Positions 15,062 through 21,905 of a DNA stretch of 28,532 bases are shown here, one piece after another (position 1 is the first letter of the stretch; each line of letters opens with the position of its first letter). Origin of the DNA: CAYLYP01 sp964387795 (GTDB lineage Bacteria; Bacteroidota; Bacteroidia; Bacteroidales; UBA7960); assembly GCA_964387795.1 (NCBI GenBank), contig CAYLYP010000038.1, positions 1-28,532 of the forward strand, in the 5' to 3' direction. Under the pieces are notes generated by a model. It ran no database searches. It was not told where the DNA came from and saw only the letters and a program-made list of their open reading frames with translations. A program made the translations under genes and the position numbers.

Positions 15062-15826
15062 ATGGCTACAAAACCTTTTGTTAAACAATTTGATATTCAC
15101 TGGTATGAGCTGCTTGACTCAACGAATACAGAACTGTCTGATTTATTGAAAAAGGATCAAATTGAAGAAGGTTTTTGTATTGCAGCAAAAAGCCAGACCA
15201 AAGGTAAAGGTCAGGGTAAAAACTCATGGGAGAGTGAAGCCGGGAAAAATCTATGCTTTTCGTTCCTGCTCCGCCCTGATTTCCTCCCTCCTGAAAACCA
15301 ATTCTTTCTAAACCAGGTTGTTGCCCTTGCAACAAGAGATTTTTGCAGCTCAATAGCCCAAAATCCTCATATTAATATTAAATGGCCAAACGACATTTAT
15401 GTTGATAATAAAAAACTTGGCGGCATACTTATCGAAAACCGGATACTGGGCAATACTTTTGAATCTTGTATCGTTGGTATCGGGATAAATATCAATCAAA
15501 AAATATTCACATCCGATGCCCCTAATCCCATTTCAATATTCCATTTAACGCAAAAAGAGGCAAGGCTAAAACCCTTATTAATACAATACGGTAAGATATT
15601 CTTCTTATGGTATGACTTATTGAAGAAAAGAGAATTTTCTGCAATTGAATCAGCCTACAAAAAGAACTTATTGGGAATAAACCAGCAAAGAAAATTCAGG
15701 GCTGGCAACGAAAACTTTTCCGCCACCATAATAGGCACTGATCCTTTTGGAAGACTTATACTGAAAGATGAAAGTCAAAATCTCCGTTTGTTTGGGTTTA
15801 AAGAAGTGACATTCCTTTTCGATTGA
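15062..15826 (+). CDS. birA: Biotin--[acetyl-CoA-carboxylase] ligase
   Basis: Attaches biotin to carrier proteins through biotinyl-AMP. At 254 residues it is a monofunctional ligase: it starts directly with the catalytic domain and has no N-terminal winged helix, so it should not act as a DNA-binding repressor as E. coli BirA does. The nucleotide/biotin loop is KGKGQGKNSW at 47-56, a lysine-rich version of the GRGRxGRxW loop. KWPNDIYVDNKKLGG (107-121) carries the catalytic lysine region, and a small SH3-like C-terminal domain follows (about 205-254). Its stop and that of the convergent SRPBCC gene share the palindrome TGATCA with no spacing. Confidence 0.93.
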   Translation: MATKPFVKQFDIHWYELLDSTNTELSDLLKKDQIEEGFCIAAKSQTKGKGQGKNSWESEAGKNLCFSFLLRPDFLPPENQFFLNQVVALATRDFCSSIAQNPHINIKWPNDIYVDNKKLGGILIENRILGNTFESCIVGIGININQKIFTSDAPNPISIFHLTQKEARLKPLLIQYGKIFFLWYDLLKKREFSAIESAYKKNLLGINQQRKFRAGNENFSATIIGTDPFGRLILKDESQNLRLFGFKEVTFLFD

Positions 15827-16228
15827 TCAGGCAAAGTGGGCCTGAAGCCTGTCAATAAGCAAATTCACAAGATTTGTAAGTGGCTTTACAGCTACCATGC
15901 TTAAAAATGCATTTAACTCGGCATCAAAAACCAAATGTGCCTCACAGTGCTTTTCATCAATTGAAGTAAAATGACACTTAAGCACAAAGTCAAAGGGGCT
16001 TTTTCCTTCTGATACCATTTCAACCAACTGGTATGCCTGTCGGTTTGTAATTCTCATGGCGAGGCTTGCCATCCCTTCAACAGTAAATGAACAACTGTCA
16101 ACTGTTGATTCCCAGTTTTTAACCTGTGGGGGCATAAGACCGGAGAAATTATTAAAATCGCTCATGAATGCATAGACTTCTTTATCTGATGCATTAATAT
16201 GTTTTCTTTCGCTTTCGATTCGGGTCAT
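15827..16228 (-). CDS. SRPBCC-family protein
   Basis: Protein of 133 residues from the ATG at 16226-16228; a longer frame opening at 16282 would overlap pyrE and adds residues without family support. The N-terminal ESERKHINASDKEVYAFM and FNNFSGLMP segment matches polyketide-cyclase-like SRPBCC domains, which bind hydrophobic ligands in a helix-grip fold. The C-terminal helix (about 108-133) is typical. It lies 14 bases downstream of pyrE, a pairing I recall from other Bacteroidota, and is probably co-transcribed. No specific substrate is known. Confidence 0.8.
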   Translation of the reverse strand: MTRIESERKHINASDKEVYAFMSDFNNFSGLMPPQVKNWESTVDSCSFTVEGMASLAMRITNRQAYQLVEMVSEGKSPFDFVLKCHFTSIDEKHCEAHLVFDAELNAFLSMVAVKPLTNLVNLLIDRLQAHFA

Positions 16229-16242
16229 AAAGGTTAATTTTA

Positions 16243-16890
16243 TCAATGTGATGCACTCCAGGCCTGAGGATCTTCCTGCCATTGGATTAAAATATGAAGC
16301 TCCTCCTGCTTAATATAGCCCATCGTAAGGGCTTGTTCAAGCATATCCGGATAATTGGTCAGTGTTGTTAATTCGCATGAAGCAGCCTTGAAATTTTCAT
16401 AAGCCAGGCGCATCCCATAAGAAAAGATTGCAGCCATCCCCAATACTTCAGCTCCGGCATCCCTAAGGGCTTCTACAGCAATCAAACTGCTTTGCCCTGT
16501 AGAGACAAGGTCTTCAATCACAACAACACGTGAACCCGGCTTTAAATCCCCTTCAATTAGGTTCCTTAAGCCATGCTTCTTTTCTCCACTCCTGACATAT
16601 ACAAATGGCAGCCCAAGCTCCTGCGCCACCAATGCCCCCTGGGCTATGGCACCGGTTGCTACTCCGGCTATCACATCTGCCTTGGGATATTTGGCCCTTA
16701 TTAATTCTGCAAAACAATCCCTGATATGCTCCCTGATTTTTGGATAGGAAAGGGTCTTCCTGTTGTCACAATATATTGGGGAATGCAATCCGGATGCCCA
16801 GGTAAATGGATTAGTTACATTCAGTTTTATTGCTTTAATTTGCAAAAGGTTTTCTGCAACCGATAATGATAGGTCCTTATTTTTTTCCAT
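16243..16890 (-). CDS. pyrE: Orotate phosphoribosyltransferase
   Basis: Forms orotidine 5'-phosphate from orotate and PRPP in UMP synthesis. From the ATG at 16888-16890 it has 215 residues, the normal length. The PRPP-binding motif VVVIEDLVSTGQSS lies at 122-135, and GVATGAIAQGALVAQEL (76-92) and VRSGEKKHG (99-107, catalytic Lys region) are as in the family. A GTG at 16918-16920 could add ten residues but overlaps the divergent Nudix gene. The ATG is only 6 bases from the Nudix ATG. SRPBCC follows in an operon. Confidence 0.95.
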   Translation of the reverse strand: MEKNKDLSLSVAENLLQIKAIKLNVTNPFTWASGLHSPIYCDNRKTLSYPKIREHIRDCFAELIRAKYPKADVIAGVATGAIAQGALVAQELGLPFVYVRSGEKKHGLRNLIEGDLKPGSRVVVIEDLVSTGQSSLIAVEALRDAGAEVLGMAAIFSYGMRLAYENFKAASCELTTLTNYPDMLEQALTMGYIKQEELHILIQWQEDPQAWSASH

Positions 16891-16893
16891 AAG

Positions 16894-16923
16894 CAAATGT
16901 ATAAAGTTTTTCACAATCACAAA
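16894..16923 (-). promoter_or_regulatory. Candidate pyrE promoter overlapping the Nudix start
   Basis: On the minus strand TTTG (16920-16923), an 18-base spacer and TACATTTG (16894-16901) form a near-consensus Bacteroidota promoter. The -7 box covers the Nudix ATG at 16897-16899, and transcription would start at about the pyrE ATG, implying a leaderless or nearly leaderless message. Confidence 0.42.
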
Positions 16924-17514
16924 GCAATCGTTTTCTCAAATGAAGCTCCTTTTAATGCTTTCGGGGGAATAGAATTAAATCCTTCATCACATTCACTTGA
17001 ACAGATTGCAGGGCTTTTTAAAAATGATGAAGATTCAAATGACATCTGGGTCAAAAGCCCTGATGTTGATTTGATTTTTAATTCTTTTTCTGCCCAATTT
17101 GAACCTATTGAAGCAGCAGGCGGGCTTGTTAAAAACCCCGAAGGAAACTTTCTTTTTATCCATCGCCTTGGTAAATGGGATCTCCCAAAAGGGAAAATTG
17201 AAAAAAAAGAATCCCCTCAGACAGCTGCTGTCCGTGAAGTCATTGAAGAATGCAGTGTTGATGAGCTTTCAATCATTTCCAGCCTTCCTGTCACATATCA
17301 TATCTATTCGTACAATCAAAGATGGTTCTTAAAAAAAACATTCTGGTTTGAGATGTATTGCATGGATTGGCAAAACCCTAAGCCCCAAACAGAAGAAGAT
17401 ATTCAGGCTGTCGAATGGATTTCAGCTTCCAGTGATTCGCTTCAAACGCTTTTCAGCAATACCTACCGCTCCCTGCTTGAAGTGTTTAAATACTATTGGC
17501 CTAATCTCTTTTAG
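16897..17514 (+). CDS. Nudix hydrolase
   Basis: Protein of 205 residues. The Nudix box lies at 99-121: Gly99, Glu105, Arg113-Glu114, Glu117-Glu118, with Ser in place of the final glycine (ECSV). The hydrolase core (about 71-195) follows an N-terminal extension of 70 residues that begins YKVFHNHKAIVF. Nudix enzymes cleave nucleoside diphosphates linked to another moiety; the substrate cannot be assigned from the box alone. The gene is divergent from pyrE, with 6 bases between the start codons, and this pairing recurs in Bacteroidota as I recall, hinting at a link to pyrimidine metabolism. It converges with the TlpA-like gene. Confidence 0.88.
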   Translation: MYKVFHNHKAIVFSNEAPFNAFGGIELNPSSHSLEQIAGLFKNDEDSNDIWVKSPDVDLIFNSFSAQFEPIEAAGGLVKNPEGNFLFIHRLGKWDLPKGKIEKKESPQTAAVREVIEECSVDELSIISSLPVTYHIYSYNQRWFLKKTFWFEMYCMDWQNPKPQTEEDIQAVEWISASSDSLQTLFSNTYRSLLEVFKYYWPNLF

Positions 17515-17555
17515 TATTTTTCATCCTGAATACTAAATCCTTCTCAAAAGAGATT
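17503..17555. terminator. Nested hairpin between convergent genes
   Basis: An inner stem (TTAGTATT at 17511-17518, AATACTAA at 17529-17536, loop of 10) sits within an outer stem (AATCTCTTTT at 17503-17512, AAAAGAGATT at 17546-17555). The stems share two bases at 17511-17512, so both can form in full only with slight rearrangement. The region spans the Nudix stop codon and reaches to 17 bases before the stop of the TlpA-like gene. A two-way terminator is the likely role, although the flanking T tracts are modest. Confidence 0.5.
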
Positions 17556-17571
17556 TGCTTTGTTGTCCCCT

Positions 17572-19020
17572 CTATTGCTTCGACCTCTTTTCAAGCTCAA
17601 GGATCATTCTGAAATAGTTTTCAATGTCATCGCTCAACTTTGGGGCAGGATAATCCAATATCCTACCCTGACGATTGACCATGATTATGGTTGGATAGGT
17701 TGTAATCCGATATTGTTCAATTGCCCGCATATTGTTCCCCAGATAATAAACCGGCCAGGGATAAGCCTTCTCTTTTTTAAAGGCTTCAAAACTGCTTCTG
17801 TGCTTATCAGTTGAAATACCAACGAATGCAATATCTTTTTCAAAACGGGAATACAGATTGCGTAAAATCTCAAACTCCAATTCACAACTTGAACACCACG
17901 ATGTAAAGAACATCACATAAATATTCTTTCCTGAAAAAGAATCCGGTAATTGAATTTGAGCCCCCTCATCTACGATTGTTAAAGGTAATAAGGGATTCCC
18001 TTTCTCAAAAACCGTTAATAACTGAATATAGTTGTCCGCTATTACGCGGTGTTCCGAAAACTTACTGCTTTCTTTTGCCTGGTTTAATATCTGAAGGACT
18101 TTTTCTTTTTGATAAGCCTGATGCGAATATATTTCACCCATGCTTTTTAATAATACCATCTCCCTCAATACTTCGTTTACAAGGATTGTATCTTTTCCCA
18201 ATGTATCAATCAATATCCTGAAATCTCCAATTCGATTGACACAATAATCCAAATCATTAAAGTTTACTTTATTTGAACCACCCAACAGATACTTTTCGAA
18301 ATATGCATTGAAAAAATCCATATATGCAGGATTCTGATACAATACGGGTTTATTTATCAGATATTGCGAGGCCAGCTCTGACCTGGTTTTTGTTTTCGTG
18401 GACAAATATAATTTGGCAAACTTATAGTCAATAAAGTCTTTGAAAAAAGTATTACTTGTATTAGAAAACACTGAATCAACTTCCTGTTCAAACGCTTCGC
18501 CAAGGTTCTTAAGGCGCCCTTTCCACATCAGTGAAAAATTATCAGTAACAAAAGCATTAAAGGCTGGTTCAAAATATCCAAGCAGCGTATTCAATCCTTC
18601 TTTATGCTCATTTTTTATTTTAAATGGATAATAAACAGGATCAAAAAAGGGGTTTCTCTTTTCATCAATAGCTGAAAAATCGAAAGCTTCAAATAATAAT
18701 TCACAATCCTTTCCGGGCTCAATATAAAAACCAGCTTTTCCAAAATCTATCTTCAAAAAAACATACTCAGGTTCAAAAATAGTGGTTTCAAAACTGAAAT
18801 ATCCCGAATCACTTATCAAACAGTTGGCTATTTCAATCTCTTTATTACTGAGATAATCTGAATAACATAGTAATCTTGCTTCTTTACCTTTTGCTTCTTT
18901 AAAAATCCCTTTAACTATTACAGGCTTATTACTTTGCGCATATATTCCTATACTCAGCAAACAACTGGTAATAAGCAGAAAGATTGCTTTATGTTTAAGT
19001 TTTGCACAATAACCAGCCAT
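17572..19020 (-). CDS. TlpA-like thiol-disulfide oxidoreductase
   Basis: Exported protein of 482 residues. A hydrophobic signal segment lies at about 12-28 (IFLLITSCLLSIGIYAQ), followed by a DUF4369-like beta domain (roughly 30-110) and a helical middle (about 115-345). The C-terminal thioredoxin domain has TSWCSSCELE (Cys376 and Cys379) and the cis-proline in TTYPTI (Pro443). This layout is common in Bacteroidota periplasmic or outer-membrane thiol-disulfide exchange proteins. The substrate is unknown. It ends the operon that contains rsmD and coaD, 61 bases after coaD. Confidence 0.85.
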   Translation of the reverse strand: MAGYCAKLKHKAIFLLITSCLLSIGIYAQSNKPVIVKGIFKEAKGKEARLLCYSDYLSNKEIEIANCLISDSGYFSFETTIFEPEYVFLKIDFGKAGFYIEPGKDCELLFEAFDFSAIDEKRNPFFDPVYYPFKIKNEHKEGLNTLLGYFEPAFNAFVTDNFSLMWKGRLKNLGEAFEQEVDSVFSNTSNTFFKDFIDYKFAKLYLSTKTKTRSELASQYLINKPVLYQNPAYMDFFNAYFEKYLLGGSNKVNFNDLDYCVNRIGDFRILIDTLGKDTILVNEVLREMVLLKSMGEIYSHQAYQKEKVLQILNQAKESSKFSEHRVIADNYIQLLTVFEKGNPLLPLTIVDEGAQIQLPDSFSGKNIYVMFFTSWCSSCELEFEILRNLYSRFEKDIAFVGISTDKHRSSFEAFKKEKAYPWPVYYLGNNMRAIEQYRITTYPTIIMVNRQGRILDYPAPKLSDDIENYFRMILELEKRSKQ

Positions 19021-19081
19021 AGAATTCTATTAAAATAACAATTGGATATTCAACTAATACAACGTAACAATTGCAATAATA

Positions 19082-19567
19082 TTATAGCTGGAAGGATTGC
19101 TTATTTATTAAATCCTTAAGTTTTGAAGGAACAAATTCTGATGCATCACCGCCAAAGCGTATGATATCCCTTACTATGGATGAGCTAATTGGGGTATTCT
19201 CAGGAGAGGAAAGTAAAAAAACAGTTTCTATTGAAGGAAGCATTTTTTTGTTCATCTGACCAATACTTCTCTCAAATTCAAAGTCTGCTGCAGTTCTTAA
19301 GCCTCTTAAAATAAATCCTGCTCCTATTTCCCTGCAGTAATCAACTGTCAGTCCTTTATATGTCGATACTTTTACTGATGGAAGGTCTTCAAAAACAAGA
19401 CGCAGCCATTCCAACCTTGTTTCCATTGAATAGAAGCCATGCTTTGTGCTATTCTCACCAACTGAAACAATAATCTCATCAAACAAACCTACGGCCCTTC
19501 TTACTATGGATTCATGGCCAATTGTAATAGGGTCAAAAGAACCCGGGAATAATGCTATCCTCTTCAT
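19082..19567 (-). CDS. coaD: Pantetheine-phosphate adenylyltransferase
   Basis: Transfers AMP from ATP to 4'-phosphopantetheine, the next-to-last step of coenzyme A synthesis. From the ATG at 19565-19567 it has 161 residues, the family length, with RIALFPGSFDPITIGH at 3-18 (TIGH nucleotidylyltransferase motif) as the N-terminus. The frame is open to 19630, but the extra 21 residues are not part of the family. Further conserved elements are ILRGLRTAADFEFE (about 86-99) and the ISSSIVRD motif (about 129-136). It lies 62 bases after rsmD, the usual pairing in many bacteria. Confidence 0.95.
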   Translation of the reverse strand: MKRIALFPGSFDPITIGHESIVRRAVGLFDEIIVSVGENSTKHGFYSMETRLEWLRLVFEDLPSVKVSTYKGLTVDYCREIGAGFILRGLRTAADFEFERSIGQMNKKMLPSIETVFLLSSPENTPISSSIVRDIIRFGGDASEFVPSKLKDLINKQSFQL

Positions 19568-19629
19568 AAGCCTTATTGTCTTTTGGTTTATTTTCTTTGA
19601 TACTGCCTTCTGTTTTGGCAACAAAATCA

Positions 19630-20187
19630 TTATGCTTCATTATCTTTTTCAATGTTTTCAGAAAACATTGAAAAATGCACTTTCCCGTATTTCCGCTCCT
19701 GAAAAAAATACTTGTGGTCGGCAAATGAAATCCTTGAACTATGTTCTATCAACAACATCCCTTCGGGAGCCAATAAGTGATGATCGAAAACCAAGCCAGG
19801 AATAAGTTCAATCTTTTCACTGTCATAAGGTGGGTCTGCAAAAATAACATCAAATTGCATCCTGCATGATTCAAGAAAACTAAAAACGTCTGCTTTTATT
19901 ACCTTGATATTTTCCAATGGCATTGCCTGAGCAGTTGAACGGATAAAATTCACACAGCCAGGATGGATATCTACCGAGACCACCTCTTTTGCTTCCCTTG
20001 ATCCAAACTCATAAGAGATGTTTCCTGTCCCTGCAAATAAATCCAATACTGTGATTTCATCAAAATAAAAGTAATTGTTCAGGATGGCAAATAAGGCTTC
20101 CTTTGCAAAATCTGTTGTTGGCCTTACTGGCAGGTTACCTGGCGCAACAATATTACGTCTCTTAAATTGTCCTCCTATTATCCGCAC
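19630..20187 (-). CDS. rsmD: 16S rRNA (guanine(966)-N(2))-methyltransferase
   Basis: SAM-dependent methyltransferase of 185 residues that modifies G966 (E. coli numbering) in the 30S head. Features are the MRIIGGQFKRR N-terminus typical of RsmD, RPTTDFAKEALF (22-33), the SAM-binding DLFAGTG (49-55), and the catalytic DPPY at 118-121. Overlap of 10 bases with the DUF3822 gene upstream shows tight coupling in one transcript. coaD follows. The assignment is firm on family signatures. Confidence 0.94.
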   Translation of the reverse strand: MRIIGGQFKRRNIVAPGNLPVRPTTDFAKEALFAILNNYFYFDEITVLDLFAGTGNISYEFGSREAKEVVSVDIHPGCVNFIRSTAQAMPLENIKVIKADVFSFLESCRMQFDVIFADPPYDSEKIELIPGLVFDHHLLAPEGMLLIEHSSRISFADHKYFFQERKYGKVHFSMFSENIEKDNEA

Positions 20188-21047
20188 GCGTTCACATTTA
20201 AAAGGTTAAAGTAAAAATGATGGGGTATCTCCTCAAAAACATGATCATATTTAAAGAAATCTGTCCGTCCGCCAAAGTCAACACTATGCATAAATGATTT
20301 TATGTTTTGAAATGAATTTGAATCCATGGCAATTTCACCAAGAATAAGCACATCACTCTTTTCCGGTGTTATTTCCAATTGTTCCAAAACATATAATACA
20401 TAATACAGTAAATCTTCCCAGGTCGAATAGGGAAATGTATTATAAAGTATCAGGTCGGCCCCATTAAACAAAAGAATTTCAAAATGCTTATCCTGAACAT
20501 GTAATACCACATTTTGATGAAAAAAACCTGCTTTATAATAGTAACAAAGGTTTTCAATAAGTGTGGAAGAATAATGCCTGATCCTGATATCTTCAAAAAG
20601 ACTTTTAAACTTATCAACAACAACCACAGGAAGCGAATAAACATTATATGCAGAGAGATTGTTCAGCTTATCCGCAAATATGTCATGCCCCTCTTTTAAT
20701 GAATGATGAAAACTAAAGTAGCTTGCTTTCTCATTTTCTATAAAAAGAGGAGAAGCCACCATACATGATTGGTTATTTTTAAATATAAGGCTTATGCGCT
20801 GGCGAGGTAATCTCTTTATGGGACTTATGTCAACCAAAAACTCAGCTATTCGGCTCAAATCCTCATAACTCATTACCTCCTTAAAAGAATAAGATTCCAA
20901 TACCAGATATTGAAAACGCTCTGAATCAAGTAAACAATACGAAAATCCATCGAGCGATAGCTCGATGGATATCTGATATTTACCTGTAAAAGAGGATTTT
21001 AAATCTAAATTGTTAAGACTTATCCTTTTTTTTATTTCTCCAAACAT
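20178..21047 (-). CDS. DUF3822 family protein
   Basis: Protein of 289 residues that I recognise by sequence pattern and position as the Bacteroidota-specific DUF3822 family, next to rsmD. No signal peptide or membrane span is visible. Two alternating-strand regions, KYQISIELSLDGFSYCLLD (24-42) and VVLHVQDKHFEILLFNGAD (175-193), each followed by helices, resemble the duplicated strand layout of actin-fold (ASKHA) proteins, though the ATP-binding loops are not recognisable. This is a pattern-based impression. The gene overlaps rsmD by 10 bases and starts 17 bases after the membrane-anchored unknown gene, so all are probably one operon. Function is unknown. Confidence 0.72.
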   Translation of the reverse strand: MFGEIKKRISLNNLDLKSSFTGKYQISIELSLDGFSYCLLDSERFQYLVLESYSFKEVMSYEDLSRIAEFLVDISPIKRLPRQRISLIFKNNQSCMVASPLFIENEKASYFSFHHSLKEGHDIFADKLNNLSAYNVYSLPVVVVDKFKSLFEDIRIRHYSSTLIENLCYYYKAGFFHQNVVLHVQDKHFEILLFNGADLILYNTFPYSTWEDLLYYVLYVLEQLEITPEKSDVLILGEIAMDSNSFQNIKSFMHSVDFGGRTDFFKYDHVFEEIPHHFYFNLLNVNACG

Positions 21048-21064
21048 TGCGGAAATTAATATTG

Positions 21065-21658
21065 CTATTCCCAGTTACCATCGGTGCTTGGTTCAACCAT
21101 ATTCCCAACTTTCAAACCATCCTGGCGTTGATACCAAACCTTAAAGTTCAGGCCTTTCATATACTGCTCACGATTGGCAATAGCTTCAAAAACCTGTACT
21201 TTAACATAACCTCTTTCGATTTCACCTGCATCTAATTTAAATGCTTCCCCTCCACTGAATGGGATTACTTTTAATGAATCCAAAGGATATTTTGAATCCC
21301 TGAACAATGAGTCTTTTATACTCACCCAAATGGTATCCCTTTGAACAAGGCCCATCTTTAATGCTTCTGCTTCTGTTAATGTATCAGGAACGTTACCTAT
21401 CGCTTTAATAACAGGCAAATCTTTAGTCTTCGCAAATTCTATCAGCGAATCTAAACTGGTGTTGAAACGTCCATACACTGTCCTATGGGCCAACTGTGCC
21501 GAACGGATGTCTTTCAAACGCTGTATAACAGCAGCTTCACGAAGGTCTTTCTCTTTGTTAAAACGCACAGGTTCCATTATGCTTTCATATACCAGGTAAA
21601 TCAATACCAATATGACTAACACAAGAGCGATCTGGATTGCTGGTTTCAAATATTTCAT
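21065..21658 (-). CDS. Conserved-looking membrane-anchored protein of unknown function
   Basis: Protein of 197 residues with one N-terminal membrane span (about 6-26) and a soluble C-terminal part, presumably periplasmic. I do not recognise a named family. After the span comes a charged helix with EAAVIQRLKDIRSAQLAHRT and then YGRFNTSLDSLIEF, which looks like the alpha1-helix and following loop of type II secretion pseudopilins; however, no prepilin-peptidase cleavage motif is visible. It opens the operon of DUF3822, rsmD, coaD and the TlpA-like gene. The 247-base gap upstream (21659-21905) holds no clear promoter: only AT-rich sequence, short hairpins near 21733-21748 and the palindromic AATGAATCTTCATT at 21826-21839. 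Confidence 0.7.
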   Translation of the reverse strand: MKYLKPAIQIALVLVILVLIYLVYESIMEPVRFNKEKDLREAAVIQRLKDIRSAQLAHRTVYGRFNTSLDSLIEFAKTKDLPVIKAIGNVPDTLTEAEALKMGLVQRDTIWVSIKDSLFRDSKYPLDSLKVIPFSGGEAFKLDAGEIERGYVKVQVFEAIANREQYMKGLNFKVWYQRQDGLKVGNMVEPSTDGNWE

Positions 21659-21905
21659 TGTGAATCGGTTTGTTTGTTTTCTTTTGTTTAAATGATATTC
21701 TTTTTTTGCCCGCTTCCTTTAAAAAGCTTATAGCATTTTTTTCAATGCGAAAAGTTTTGCAAATATTCTAATTTTTTTTCAAACCCCCCAACAAAAATCC
21801 AAAAAACATTTCAATCTTTTATCAAAATGAATCTTCATTAATTTTCATTTGTCAGAATAAGGTTTTTTATGAACCCAAATTTACAGCATTATCTTATCTA
21901 AACGC

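Noticed and set aside
21659..21905. Possible promoter for the membrane protein operon in the gap after lptD
   Set aside because: Several partial boxes such as AATATTTG occur, but none has both TA at the right place and a -33 element at 19-21 bases.
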